Source: Coriobacteriia bacterium
GTDB lineage: Bacteria; Actinomycetota; Coriobacteriia; Anaerosomatales; SLCP01
NCBI GenBank assembly: GCA_007121015.1
Contig: SKMN01000079.1
Span: 1-39,290, forward strand
Direction of reading: 5' to 3'
Length of the DNA stretch: 39,290 nt
Each line of letters opens with the position of its first letter. The stretch's first letter is position 1. The position numbers and the translations under genes were made by a program. The notes below the pieces were generated by a model. The model ran no database searches. It was not told the DNA's origin and saw only the letters and a list, made by a program, of their open reading frames with translations. Positions 1 to 7,850 of the stretch are shown here, one piece after another.

Positions 1-75
1 GAGGTTGATAGGCTGCAGGTGTAAGCACAGCAATGTGTTCAGCCGAGCAGTACTAATTGGCCGAGGTCTTGATCT
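1..75 (+). rRNA. 23S ribosomal RNA, 3' end (partial)
   Basis: The first ~75 bases match the conserved 3' end of bacterial 23S rRNA: the domain VI block ending in the TACTAAT element followed by GGCCGAGGTCTTGAT, which is the actinobacterial form of the terminal helix. The rest of the gene lies outside the window. The exact 3' end is estimated from the typical terminal sequence and could be off by a few bases. The apparent ORFs that cross this stretch are not genes. Confidence 0.92.
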
Positions 76-111
76 CATTCGCGGAATCTTCAAGCGCTAT
101 GCAGCTCTCAG

Positions 112-162
112 GGTGCGTGCGACGCACCGTGCGGAGCGCATGACAACGGCATATCGATGCCG
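112..162 (+). other. 23S-5S spacer with two small hairpins
   Basis: The ~100-base spacer between 23S and 5S holds two perfect small hairpins. One has 7-bp arms at 112-118 and 122-128 (GGTGCGT/ACGCACC). The other has 6-bp arms at 147-152 and 157-162 (CGGCAT/ATGCCG) with an ATCG loop. Neither is followed by a T tract, so they are more likely RNA processing structures than terminators. No tRNA is present in the spacer. Confidence 0.5.
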
Positions 163-167
163 ATGGC

Positions 168-315
168 GAGAGCCGTCGGATGTGTTCAGTGACTATTGCG
201 GAGGGGGTACACCCGATCCCATTCCGAACTCGGTAGTTAAGTCCTCCAGCGCCGATGGTACTGCGGCGTAGGCCGTGGGAGAGTAGGACGTCGCTGAACA
301 CATCCGGCGGCTCTC
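168..315 (+). other. Extended helix enclosing 5S rRNA (processing stem)
   Basis: Bases 168-193 pair with 290-315 over 26 consecutive positions with only two G-U pairs. Helix I of 5S is thereby extended by 16 bp beyond both mature ends. Such long stems flank rRNAs as substrates for double-strand-specific processing RNases (RNase III or RNase M5 type); that role is inference. No T tract follows at 316, so the stem is not a classic intrinsic terminator, although it could contribute to ending the rRNA transcript. Confidence 0.7.
184..299 (+). rRNA. rrf: 5S ribosomal RNA
   Basis: A complete 5S rRNA of about 116 nt. It carries the conserved core CCCATTCCGAACTCGG, the AGTTAAG loop, GCGCCGATGGTACTGC and GGGAGAGTAGGACG. 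Helix I is formed by GTTCAGTGAC at 184-193 and GTCGCTGAAC at 290-299. It follows the 23S 3' end by about 110 bases, the usual order at the end of an rRNA operon. The ends are set from helix I and may be off by one or two bases. Confidence 0.95.
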
Positions 316-414
316 TCGCATCCCGCATGTCGGGTAGTGAGAGTGCCAGGGCCGGCGAGCTCGAGTGGCAGGAGTCCGTCCTGTCTGCATTCTTAAGCGA
401 GTTGGTCAGGATTA

Positions 415-423
415 TGCTAGAAT
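415..423 (+). promoter_or_regulatory. Candidate extended -10 promoter for the NifU-domain gene
   Basis: TGC directly precedes TAGAAT (418-423), an extended -10 element; no convincing -35 box is seen. Transcription would start near 430, leaving a ~60-base leader before the ATG at 492. The rest of 316-491, between 5S rRNA and the gene, shows no other recognisable feature. Confidence 0.45.
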
Positions 424-491
424 CCCCTGTCATCGGCACGTATGAGGCAGCTGTTAGCACGGCCCTCACGATCGGAGAAGGGAGCTCCCTT

Positions 492-716
492 ATGGAGGAG
501 CGAGTACAGGCAGCACTTGACAAGATCCGTCCCGCGCTTCAAGCAGACGGCGGGGACGTAGAGTTCGTCGAGATGACCGAGGACGGCGTCGTGAAGGTGC
601 GCCTCCAGGGTGCGTGTCGCGGCTGTCCGATGTCGCAGCTCACACTCGCGAACGGTGTAGAGCGCGTGCTGAAGGAGGAGATTCCCGAGGTCACTCGGGT
701 CGAGGCGGTGCAGTAG
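492..716 (+). CDS. NifU C-terminal-domain Fe-S scaffold protein
   Basis: A 74-residue protein consisting only of the NifU C-terminal (Nfu) domain. It has the usual opening of a helix and the ALQADGGDVEFVE strand, then the cluster-binding CxxC in GACRGCPMSQLTL, and ends EVTRVEAV. Members of the family bind a labile Fe-S cluster at the dimer interface through this CxxC and deliver it to apo-proteins. The ATG at 492 is preceded by a purine-rich ribosome site (GAAGGGAG, 477-484); upstream in-frame codons lack family similarity. It stands alone between the rRNA operon and a strong terminator, so it is probably monocistronic. Possible clients nearby include the [4Fe-4S] endonuclease III homologue and QueH, but that is inference. 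Confidence 0.93.
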   Translation: MEERVQAALDKIRPALQADGGDVEFVEMTEDGVVKVRLQGACRGCPMSQLTLANGVERVLKEEIPEVTRVEAVQ

Positions 717-740
717 CCTCTACGACAAGACAGAGCGATG

Positions 741-768
741 AAAGGGCCGCCTATGAGGCGGCCCTTTT
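741..768 (+). terminator. Rho-independent terminator after the NifU-domain gene
   Basis: A perfect 11-bp stem, AAAGGGCCGCC (741-751) with GGCGGCCCTTT (757-767), has a 5-base loop and ends in TTTT. It lies 25 bases after the stop codon and is the clearest intrinsic terminator in the window. Confidence 0.93.
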
Positions 769-869
769 GCGTTTCGGATGTCGGCTAGACCGTCCACCCT
801 TGCCCGGCGCCGCTACTCTGCCGAAAAGGACCGGTCTTCGTTTCACGAGAGCCGTCCATCCTTCCGACG

Positions 870-899
870 TTGACGCATCATGTGGTAGTGCGCTAGACT
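870..899 (+). promoter_or_regulatory. Sigma-70-type promoter of nrdJ
   Basis: TTGACG (870-875) and TAGACT (894-899) are separated by 18 bases, a near-consensus housekeeping promoter. Transcription would begin around 906 and give a leader of about 88 bases before the GTG at 994. The remainder of the 769-993 gap shows no reading frame that looks real. No cobalamin-riboswitch core was recognised in the leader. Confidence 0.75.
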
Positions 900-920
900 G
901 CGAAACGCAAGATATTGTGG
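873..920 (+). promoter_or_regulatory. Candidate tandem NrdR boxes at the nrdJ promoter
   Basis: The 16-mer at 905-920 (ACGCAAGATATTGTGG) matches about 13 of 16 positions of the known NrdR box pattern acaCwAtATaTwGtgt. A weaker partner (ACGCATCATGTGGTAG, 873-888) begins exactly 32 bases upstream, with a 16-base gap. NrdR boxes are usually paired with a gap of 15-16 bases. One box overlaps the -35 and the other covers the transcription start, which fits repression. The second box is weak, so the pair is a candidate. The nrdR gene is not in the window. Confidence 0.5.
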
Positions 921-993
921 TTAATGCACAGGTGTCGGACTCGGCGATCGCGTCGGGTCCGGTCTGTCAGCACCGGAGAAGGGGGCGCCACCC

Positions 994-3273
994 GTGGCAG
1001 GTCACGAGAGCACCACAACGTATTCGCGCGCGATCGACGAGATCCTCACACCCAACTCGCTCAAGGTGTTGCAGAAGCGCTACCTGTGCAAGGACGACGA
1101 CGGCAACGCCGTCGAGAACCCGAGCGACATGTTCGTCCGAGTGGCCGAGAACATCGCCTCCGCCGAGCGCGTGTGGGGGGCTGGAGACGCTGAGGTCGCC
1201 GAGGTGGCCCACGACTTCTACGACCTCATGACGTCGCTGGACTTCCTTCCCAACTCGCCGACCCTCATGAACGCGGGGCGCGACTTGCAGCAGCTCTCGG
1301 CGTGCTTCGTGCTGCCGGTAGCTGACTCGATGGAGTCGATCTTCGGCGCCGTGCGCGACACCGCCATCATCCACAAGTCCGGCGGCGGGACGGGCTTCTC
1401 CTTCTCGCGCCTGCGGCCCGCCGGCGACCAGGTGCGCTCGACCCAGGGCGTGTCGAGCGGCCCGGTGTCGTTCATGCGCGTCTTCAATCAGGCCACCGAG
1501 GCTGTCAAGCAGGGCGGGACGCGCCGTGGCGCCAACATGGGTGTACTGCGCATCGACCACCCCGATATCCTCCACTTCATCGAGTGCAAGGCCGATGGGG
1601 ACTTCGCGAACTTCAATATCTCCGTTGCCCTCACCGAGGACTTCATGGAAGCCGTCAAGGCGGGAACCGAGTACGATCTGCGCAACCCGCGCTCGGGCGA
1701 GCCGGCCGGCACGCTGGATGCGCGTGCCGTCTACGAGCGTATCGTCGACATGGCGTGGGCCAGCGGCGACCCGGGCATCATCTTCATCGACCGCATCAAC
1801 CGCGACAACCCCACCCCGCACCTCGGCGAGATAGAGTCGACGAACCCCTGTGGCGAGCAGCCGCTGCTGCCGTATGAGGCGTGCAACCTCGGCTCGGTGA
1901 ATCTTGCGAAGTTCGTGACGATCGGCGATGCGGGCCCGGAGGTCGCGTGGGACCGGCTCGGCGACGTGGTGCACCGCGCGGTGCGTTTCCTCGACGATGT
2001 CATCGAGGTCAACCAGTATCCGTTGAAAGAGATCGACGAGCTCGCACGCGGGAACCGCAAGATCGGCCTCGGCGTCATGGGGTGGGCCGATATGCTCATC
2101 AAGATGGATGTCTCGTACGACTCCGGCGAGGCGGTCGCCCTCGGCGAGAAGGTCATGGGCTACATCGACGCCGAGGCGAAGGCGGCCTCGCGCAAGCTCG
2201 CCGTGGAGCGCGGCGCGTTCCCGAACTTCGAGGGCTCGGTCTACGACACTACTGAGAGCGGCCCGATCCGCAACGCGACGGTGACCACCATCGCGCCCAC
2301 CGGTACACTCTCGATCATCGCCAACAGCTCGTCCGGGGTCGAGCCGCTCTTCGCGGTCTCGTACGTGCGCACCGTCATGGACAACGATCGCCTCATCGAG
2401 GTCAATCCCATGTTCGAGGAGGTCGCGGTCAAGCGCGGCTTCTACAGCCAGGAGCTCATGGCCCTCATCGCCGACCACGGCACCGTCCACGGTATCGACG
2501 AGGTGCCAGCGGACGTGCAGCGAGTCTTCGTGACCGCCCACGACATCGCGCCCGAGTGGCACATCCGCATGCAGGCGGCGTTTCAGACGCACACCGACAA
2601 CGCTGTTTCCAAGACGGTGAACTTCGGAAACGAGGCCACGTCGGAAGACGTGCGGCACGTGTACGACCTCGCGTACGAACTCGGCGTCAAGGGCGTCACC
2701 ATCTACCGCGACGGCTCGAAGGACAACCAGGTGCTCTCGACGGGAAAGACGGCGAAGGGCGGCACGACGGAGTCCGTCATACGCCCGGGCGAGATAGAGC
2801 CTCGGCCGCGTCCCCTCGTCACCGAGGGCCGCACCGAGAAGATCCTCACCGGCTGCGGCAACCTCTACGTCACGGTGAACTGGGACGAGCAGGGCATGTG
2901 CGAGGTCTTCACCCAGATGGGCAAGTCGGGCGGGTGCGCCTCGAGTCAGTCGGAGGCGCTGTCACGCATGATCTCGGTATCGCTGAGGGCTGGCGTCGAC
3001 CCGGAGGCGATATTGAAGCACCTCCGCGGGATCCGGTGCCCGAGCCCGAGTTGGGCCGAGGGAGGCAAGGTGCTGTCATGCGCAGATGCCGTCGGCATCG
3101 TCATGGAGCACGCGCTCACGTACATCGAGACCGGTGAAGCAACGCGACGGGTCTCGAAGTCGACCGACACGCTCGACTATCTCTCGGGCGCGTGCCCCGA
3201 GTGCGGCGGAGCGCTCGAGCACGAGAGCGGGTGTGCGGTCTGCCGGTCGTGCGGCTTTTCCAAGTGCGCGTAA
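994..3273 (+). CDS. nrdJ: Class II (adenosylcobalamin-dependent) ribonucleotide reductase
   Basis: A 759-residue B12-dependent ribonucleotide reductase that makes deoxyribonucleotides without oxygen. Visible family motifs: LSACFVLP with the N-terminal redox Cys104; [16 protein letters not shown]; the active-site [18 protein letters not shown] with thiyl-radical Cys286; and [20 protein letters not shown] in the barrel. The C-terminal ~30 residues hold a Cys-rich tail ([17 protein letters not shown], then CGFSKCA), which in this family carries the reducing thiols and a zinc-ribbon-like element. No N-terminal ATP cone is evident. The GTG start is preceded by GGAGAAGGGGG. The gene has its own promoter with NrdR-like boxes and is followed 17 bases later by dCTP deaminase, so the two probably form a dNTP-supply operon. 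Confidence 0.96.
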   Translation: MAGHESTTTYSRAIDEILTPNSLKVLQKRYLCKDDDGNAVENPSDMFVRVAENIASAERVWGAGDAEVAEVAHDFYDLMTSLDFLPNSPTLMNAGRDLQQLSACFVLPVADSMESIFGAVRDTAIIHKSGGGTGFSFSRLRPAGDQVRSTQGVSSGPVSFMRVFNQATEAVKQGGTRRGANMGVLRIDHPDILHFIECKADGDFANFNISVALTEDFMEAVKAGTEYDLRNPRSGEPAGTLDARAVYERIVDMAWASGDPGIIFIDRINRDNPTPHLGEIESTNPCGEQPLLPYEACNLGSVNLAKFVTIGDAGPEVAWDRLGDVVHRAVRFLDDVIEVNQYPLKEIDELARGNRKIGLGVMGWADMLIKMDVSYDSGEAVALGEKVMGYIDAEAKAASRKLAVERGAFPNFEGSVYDTTESGPIRNATVTTIAPTGTLSIIANSSSGVEPLFAVSYVRTVMDNDRLIEVNPMFEEVAVKRGFYSQELMALIADHGTVHGIDEVPADVQRVFVTAHDIAPEWHIRMQAAFQTHTDNAVSKTVNFGNEATSEDVRHVYDLAYELGVKGVTIYRDGSKDNQVLSTGKTAKGGTTESVIRPGEIEPRPRPLVTEGRTEKILTGCGNLYVTVNWDEQGMCEVFTQMGKSGGCASSQSEALSRMISVSLRAGVDPEAILKHLRGIRCPSPSWAEGGKVLSCADAVGIVMEHALTYIETGEATRRVSKSTDTLDYLSGACPECGGALEHESGCAVCRSCGFSKCA

Positions 3274-3290
3274 GGGCGGGAGTCTGAACC

Positions 3291-3857
3291 ATGGTCCTCT
3301 CCGATAGAACCATCAAAGAACAGCTGCTCGCAGGGCGCATCCGCATCGAGCCGTGCGACCCTGACGACATACAGCCCTCCAGTGTCGACCTGCATCTCGG
3401 TGCCTCGTTCCAGGTGTTCCGTAACTCGCGGTACCCTTACATCGACCCGTCACGCGAGCAGGCCGGTCTGTTGGAGAAGGTCATCGCGTCTGCCGAGGAA
3501 CCGTTCGTGCTGCACCCCGGTGAGTTCGTGTTGGGAACGACGAGAGAGCGGGTCGTGCTGCCGGACGACATAGTGGCGCGGCTCGAGGGGAAGTCGTCCC
3601 TCGGCAGGCTGGGGCTGCTCATTCACTCGACCGCGGGCTACGTCGACCCGGGGTGGGAGGGGAGGCTCACGCTCGAACTCTCCAACGTCTCGAACCTGCC
3701 GATCGTGCTTACTCCGGGGATGGCCATCGGGCAGATATCGTTCTTCAAGATGACGACGGCCGTCGATCGTCCGTACGGCACGCCGGGACTCGGCAGCAAG
3801 TACCAGGGGCAGAGCGACACGACACCGAGTAAGATGTTCAAGAACTTCGAGCGGTGA
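3291..3857 (+). CDS. dcd: dCTP deaminase, possibly the bifunctional dUMP-forming type
   Basis: A 188-residue protein of the dCTP deaminase/dUTPase trimeric family, the usual length. The signature runs EGKSSLGRLGLLIHSTAGY (E99 onward), then VDPGWEGRLTLELSN with the catalytic glutamate at about E129, and PGMAIGQISFF. It converts dCTP to dUTP on the way to dTMP. The HSTAGYVDPG segment resembles the actinobacterial bifunctional deaminase-dUTPase more than the E. coli form, from memory of those sequences, so it may release dUMP directly. The ATG at 3291 follows a GGGAG ribosome site. It sits directly downstream of nrdJ and probably shares its transcript. The convergent reductase gene begins 9 bases after its stop. 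Confidence 0.93.
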   Translation: MVLSDRTIKEQLLAGRIRIEPCDPDDIQPSSVDLHLGASFQVFRNSRYPYIDPSREQAGLLEKVIASAEEPFVLHPGEFVLGTTRERVVLPDDIVARLEGKSSLGRLGLLIHSTAGYVDPGWEGRLTLELSNVSNLPIVLTPGMAIGQISFFKMTTAVDRPYGTPGLGSKYQGQSDTTPSKMFKNFER

Positions 3858-3866
3858 CGGAGTGCC

Positions 3867-4961
3867 TCAGAGGCCCTCGGTTATGCGGCTGACCACCGGT
3901 GTGGGAACGAATCCCGCGAGGTACTTGCCCCAGGACGACTCCATGAACGGGAGCCACTTGAGCTTGCGGTGGATGTTCGCGCCGATGTGGCGGGTAGCGC
4001 GCGCGTAGGCGTCGAGCGCCTCGGCCGGCGCCGATGTAGCGATGGCCTCTCCGGCGGTCCGGCCGGTGTTCATGGCGTACGAGATTCCTTCACCTGAGGT
4101 GGGTGACATGAAGCCACCAGCCTCACCTACGAGCAGCACGCGGCCTCTGCCGGGGATGACGTCTCCCGGAGAGCGCACAGAGAGAGCGACGCTGGCCTCG
4201 CGCTTGACCGTGTCACCGAGTTGTGGGAACGACTCGCGGAGCATCGTCATCGTCAGGTCTTGCTTGAGGTGTGGACGCTTCGTCTTGGGGTAGAAGACGG
4301 ACCCAACGATCGCGACGTCACCCTTCGGCACCACGTAGGAGTAGGCGTAGCTATCGCCGACATCGCGCATGTAGATGCAGTCGAAGTACGGCTCGAGCTC
4401 GCCGCCGAGGACACAGAAGTCCTGCAGCGTGACGTACGTGCTCACGCTGCCCTCGCCGAGCGCCCGCCGGACCGCGGAGCGGGCGCCGTCGGCGCCGACG
4501 AGGTTGTTGCAGCTGACCGCGTACTCGACACCGTCACGTTTCAGGGTGACGGTTACGCCATCGGCGTCCTGGGTGAAGCCGATGAGTTGTGTGGCGCCGA
4601 GGATCTCCACGTCGTCGGGAAGGAAGGAGAGGAGCCAGTCGTCGAACTCGCCGCGGTCGACGTTGAGGAAACGCAGGCCGGTGGGCTTGCGGATGCTGCG
4701 GTCCCAGTCCACGTACCGGAAGTTCACGTGTGCAGGGTCGAGGACCATCGACCTGGGCAGCGGCGCGATCCGCGCGAGGAACTCCTGGGCGTACTCGTTC
4801 AGCATGCCCCCGCAACTCTTGTCGCGGGGGAGAGCGGACGCTTCGACCAAGAGGACCGGGCCACGCTCGACGGCTCCGTATGCAGCCATCGCTCCGGCCG
4901 GGCCGGCGCCTACGACGATCGTGTCGTACTCGGGCCGGGGTTGTGGGCGTTCGCAGATCAC
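3867..4961 (-). CDS. Geranylgeranyl-reductase-family FAD-dependent oxidoreductase
   Basis: A 364-residue flavoprotein. An N-terminal FAD-binding Rossmann motif (VVGAGPAGAMAAYG, G18-x-G20-x-x-G23) is followed by the DG motif in LVGADGARSAVRRAL and the third FAD motif LLVGEAGGFMSPTSGEGI near residue 280. This set is typical of the geranylgeranyl reductase/halogenase-like group. Members reduce prenyl double bonds of lipids or quinones or hydroxylate aromatics, so the substrate cannot be named here; an isoprenoid lipid or menaquinone side chain is a reasonable guess. The GTG start at 4961 has a good ribosome site (CAGGAGTC). It is transcribed alone, convergent with dcd and divergent from the small Cys-rich gene. 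Confidence 0.85.
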   Translation of the reverse strand: MICERPQPRPEYDTIVVGAGPAGAMAAYGAVERGPVLLVEASALPRDKSCGGMLNEYAQEFLARIAPLPRSMVLDPAHVNFRYVDWDRSIRKPTGLRFLNVDRGEFDDWLLSFLPDDVEILGATQLIGFTQDADGVTVTLKRDGVEYAVSCNNLVGADGARSAVRRALGEGSVSTYVTLQDFCVLGGELEPYFDCIYMRDVGDSYAYSYVVPKGDVAIVGSVFYPKTKRPHLKQDLTMTMLRESFPQLGDTVKREASVALSVRSPGDVIPGRGRVLLVGEAGGFMSPTSGEGISYAMNTGRTAGEAIATSAPAEALDAYARATRHIGANIHRKLKWLPFMESSWGKYLAGFVPTPVVSRITEGL

Positions 4962-5032
4962 AGTCGGGACTCCTGCTGGGTATCGAGAGTTCGTGGCACG
5001 GGCACCGGAAGGCGACGCGATTCAGATACATT

Positions 5033-5061
5033 CACATACTATCGCAGACTGTCACGCTCAA
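5033..5061 (-). promoter_or_regulatory. Candidate promoter of the reductase gene (minus strand)
   Basis: On the minus strand TTGAGC (5061-5056) is followed after 17 bases by TATGTG (5038-5033), placing the start of transcription ~65 bases before the GTG at 4961. The -10 is weak. On the plus strand a TATCAT at 5102-5107 could serve the divergent small gene. These are the only signals seen in the 4962-5144 gap. Confidence 0.35.
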
Positions 5062-5144
5062 CGAGGGATCCGTGGCGCAAGACGACCGTCAGCAGAGAGT
5101 GTATCATCGGGCGCACAGCAGTCTGAACAGACGGGAGAGGACCG

Positions 5145-5384
5145 ATGCCGAAGTGCTGGGAAGAGCGCGGGTGCGACGAGGCGATGCAGGCGGATTGCCC
5201 TCACTCCGCCGTGATCGGCGACCGCTGTCCCACTAAGTGCGCGTTCGCCGGGTGTGACCGCCCGGCCTTCGAGCTCACCACCGATCCCGCACTCGTGTTC
5301 GAGCCCTACATCGACCGTACTGCGGCGATCAAGGAGACGTGCACGTACTGCGCGTTCTTCCTCACCCACGGACCCCGACTCTAG
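5145..5384 (+). CDS. Small Cys-rich protein of unknown function
   Basis: A 79-residue protein with eight cysteines: C4, C10, C18, C28, C32, C37, C66 and C69. The N-terminal half reads CWEERGCDEAM, then DCPHS and DRCPTKCAFAGCDRP; a CTYC pair lies near the C-terminus. The spacing suggests one or two metal sites (zinc or Fe-S), but no named family is recognised. There is no signal peptide or membrane segment, so it is probably cytoplasmic. The ATG has a strong ribosome site (GGGAGAGG) and codon choice matches the neighbours, supporting a real gene. It is followed 13 bases later by a small membrane protein gene whose ribosome site overlaps its stop codon, so the two are probably co-transcribed. 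Confidence 0.82.
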   Translation: MPKCWEERGCDEAMQADCPHSAVIGDRCPTKCAFAGCDRPAFELTTDPALVFEPYIDRTAAIKETCTYCAFFLTHGPRL

Positions 5385-5397
5385 AAGGGACACTTTG

Positions 5398-5625
5398 ATG
5401 ATGGCGTTCATCGACGACGACCCGGTCGCGGTGTTGTGGCGGCTGGTCAGGGACATCTTCTTCGTTGTGGCAGCGTACGCAGGGCTCTACGCTGTGCGTC
5501 GCATCGCGAGCGGGCTGATGCTCGGCTCCCGTATCACGGCTCTGCGCGAGATGGGAGAGGCGTATACGCCCGAGGAGCGCGAGGTCCTCATCCATCGCAT
5601 CAAGCACGACTCGCTCCATCGCTAG
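5398..5625 (+). CDS. Small single-span membrane protein of unknown function
   Basis: A 75-residue protein. One predicted membrane helix covers roughly residues 18-40 (DIFFVVAAYAGLYAVRR), followed by a charged tail ending TPEEREVLIHRIKHDSLHR, which may form an amphipathic helix. No family is recognised. The start is either of two consecutive ATG codons (5398 or 5401), placed behind an AGAAGGGA ribosome site that overlaps the stop of the preceding Cys-rich gene. The endonuclease III-like gene begins about 11 bases after its stop. The tight spacing suggests a three-gene operon, though no functional link is evident. Confidence 0.75.
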   Translation: MMAFIDDDPVAVLWRLVRDIFFVVAAYAGLYAVRRIASGLMLGSRITALREMGEAYTPEEREVLIHRIKHDSLHR

Positions 5626-5636
5626 CCGAGGCATGC

Positions 5637-6437
5637 GTGCACCGGACCGGTGACTCGCAGAAGCGTCGGGACGCGGTCGGTCGCGAACTGCTCGCGTACG
5701 GGTGCGAGCTCGAGTCGGCAGGTGTCGCTCAGGTCGGCGACTCGTTCTCAGGCGACCCACGCGCCGACGCCTTGCTCGGATCCGACTCGGCGGCGTTCCT
5801 CCTCGGCGTGTTGTTCACGCAGGGCATCCCCGCCGAGCGCGCGTGGGCCGGTCCCTACCTGCTGCGCGAGCGTCTCGGCACGCTCGATCTCGCGTTCCTG
5901 GCCGCCGAGCCCGAGGCGGTGCGCGAAGCGTTCTGCCTACGTCCGATGCTGCACCGCTTCAAGAACACCGTGCCCGTGTGGGTGAGCGCGGCGGCGCGTC
6001 GGGTCCTCGACGTCTACGGCGGGGACGCGTCGCGCATCTGGCGACCGGGGACCCACGTGGTCGAGGTGGCCGAGCGACTCTCGGCGTTCCCCGGGATCGG
6101 CCGCAAGAAGGCGGTGATGGCCACCGAAATCCTCACCCGGCACTTCGGGGTGGCACTCGAGGGCCGGGAGTGTGGACAGGTCGCCTACGACGTGCAGGTG
6201 CGCCGGGTGTTCCTGCGCAGCGGGCTTGCCGATGAGGACTCGCCGGCGGCGATCGAAGCGGCGGCTGCGGCGGTCTGTCCCGAGGCGCCGGGTACGCTCG
6301 ATGTCGCGGCGTGGCTCATCGGACGCGAAACGTGCAGGCCCAAGGCGCCCCAGTGCGATGCGTGCCGACTCGGGACCGTGTGTCCTCGGCGGGTGTGGAT
6401 AGGTGTCGAGGGGGTCGGCGCGCGGAGCCGACGGTAG
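5637..6437 (+). CDS. Endonuclease III-like HhH-GPD DNA glycosylase with [4Fe-4S] cluster
   Basis: A 266-residue base-excision-repair glycosylase. The helix-hairpin-helix motif FPGIGRKKAVM carries the catalytic lysine (K157), and the catalytic aspartate is D185 in AYDVQVRRVF. The C-terminal cluster loop is C-x6-C-x2-C-x5-C (C233, C240, C243, C249), as in Nth. The spacing from lysine to aspartate is 28 residues against 18 in E. coli Nth, so about ten residues are inserted between the HhH and the aspartate strand. The protein is also longer than Nth, mainly at the N-terminus. The start is uncertain: GTG 5637 is the first in-frame start after the previous stop, with only a weak ribosome site. Nth or a relative with other base specificity cannot be separated by eye. 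Confidence 0.82.
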   Translation: MHRTGDSQKRRDAVGRELLAYGCELESAGVAQVGDSFSGDPRADALLGSDSAAFLLGVLFTQGIPAERAWAGPYLLRERLGTLDLAFLAAEPEAVREAFCLRPMLHRFKNTVPVWVSAAARRVLDVYGGDASRIWRPGTHVVEVAERLSAFPGIGRKKAVMATEILTRHFGVALEGRECGQVAYDVQVRRVFLRSGLADEDSPAAIEAAAAAVCPEAPGTLDVAAWLIGRETCRPKAPQCDACRLGTVCPRRVWIGVEGVGARSRR

Positions 6438-6466
6438 TGTCACGCAGGGTCGGTGACGGTGGATCG

Positions 6467-7765
6467 TCAGTCCATCGCCCTCATGACGAGGCCCGAGAGC
6501 AGCTTCGGATAGAAATACGTCGATTTCTGCGGCATCATGTCGCCCGCGAGCGCCACGGCGCGCATCTGGTCCATCCGTGTCGCGCGCAACACGAGTGCGA
6601 CGTCGTGCTCGGTGATGGACGCGAGCGCCTCGTCGGTGTCTTTCACGAACGAGAGGCGGTCGAGTGTCTCAGGGCGGTCCGGGTGTATGCCGAGGAGCGG
6701 GTTCAAGACGAGCTCCTGGACGATCGCGACGTCGAGCTCCTTCCACGCACGCGAACGCTCGAGTGGGATGGCCTTGGCGAGGCTGACATCGGCGCGCAAG
6801 CTGGCGAGGAGCGGCGAGTCGCTCCCGCGCGTCGCCACCACGAATGCGGGGCCCTCGGCACCATCGAGTGCGGCGCGCGCTTCCGACGGCAAGATCTCTG
6901 CGAGGTTGAAGTGCTCGGTGAGGCGGGAGCGGAACTCGGCAGGGTCGAAGGCGCCCGGGGCGTCGGCGACCCGGTGGGTAGGCAGGACGACGAGGCCCGG
7001 GTCGTCCATATTGACGAGTGCCATCATGACGAAGTCATATGCGGGATCGACCGGTTTCACGCCGTTGGCGGCATCGCTCGCGCGGCGCTCGTCGCGGTAG
7101 GCGAGCGCGGTCGTGTAGCGGTGGTGGCCGTCGGCGATGAAGACCTGCTTATGCTCGAGCGTGCGGGCGAGGTCTGCGATGGCCTCAGGGTCCGTGACCG
7201 CCCACACATCACTCACCACGCCGTCGGCGTCGGTAGCGGTCATGGCGACAGGTCCGCGCATCGCCTCGGCGAAGAAGCGGTCGGTCGAGCGCGCCGGGTC
7301 GCTGAACAGCCCGAACACCTGGCTGAAGTTCGCCGCACACGCCTTGGTGAGGTTGAAGCGGTCGCCGAGCGCCTTGGGCAGCGTGCGCTCGTGCGGCAGG
7401 ATGACGCCCTCGTCGAAAGCGTGCAACTCGACCTCGCCGATGATCGCGCGGCGGCGCACCTCCGCGCCGTGCAGCTCGTAGCGCTGTTCGAGCACGTAGA
7501 GCTTGGTCTGCCGGTCCCTCACCACGATGCCCGAGTCGCGCCACTCGCGCCAGCGCTTGCGGCCGGTCTCGTAGCGGTTGCCCGGGGTGGTGGGATCGAG
7601 GGGACCTTCGGGCAGTTCGAGCGCGACGACGTTCGTGGCGCTCTTCGCGAGCAGCCTGGCGCGCTCCTTTTCGGAGATCACGTCGTAGGGCGGGGCCACG
7701 AGCGGCGTGATATCGGCCGAGGTACGTGCGTAGGTGTAGGCCTTGAAAGGGCGCACGCGTGCCAC
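6467..7765 (-). CDS. DUF1015 family protein
   Basis: A 432-residue cytoplasmic protein that begins VRPFKAYTY and continues PLVAPPYDVISEKE, both typical of the DUF1015 N-terminus. It carries the signature FIADGHHRYTTALAYRDERR at about residues 209-228. The GTG at 7765 is chosen because it starts exactly at the conserved N-terminus and follows an AGAGGA ribosome site; the open frame continues 57 codons upstream without similarity. The family is widespread in anaerobes and its enzymatic role was not inferable here. It is convergent with the glycosylase gene, with 29 bases between the stops. Confidence 0.88.
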   Translation of the reverse strand: MARVRPFKAYTYARTSADITPLVAPPYDVISEKERARLLAKSATNVVALELPEGPLDPTTPGNRYETGRKRWREWRDSGIVVRDRQTKLYVLEQRYELHGAEVRRRAIIGEVELHAFDEGVILPHERTLPKALGDRFNLTKACAANFSQVFGLFSDPARSTDRFFAEAMRGPVAMTATDADGVVSDVWAVTDPEAIADLARTLEHKQVFIADGHHRYTTALAYRDERRASDAANGVKPVDPAYDFVMMALVNMDDPGLVVLPTHRVADAPGAFDPAEFRSRLTEHFNLAEILPSEARAALDGAEGPAFVVATRGSDSPLLASLRADVSLAKAIPLERSRAWKELDVAIVQELVLNPLLGIHPDRPETLDRLSFVKDTDEALASITEHDVALVLRATRMDQMRAVALAGDMMPQKSTYFYPKLLSGLVMRAMD

Positions 7766-7850
7766 GAAGCAGTCCTCTCGTCGGGCGGGCTGAGTGTCGG
7801 TCGCGCGCGAGGCGGCGGTCGAGGTGATGCGGCCCTGCGCTCGGCAACCC

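Noticed and set aside
906-993. Cobalamin riboswitch in the nrdJ leader
   Set aside because: The leader is only ~88 bases and shows no B12-box core; NrdR-like boxes explain the region better.
967-2658. 563-codon minus-strand frame
   Set aside because: Antisense to nrdJ, whose motifs are unambiguous.
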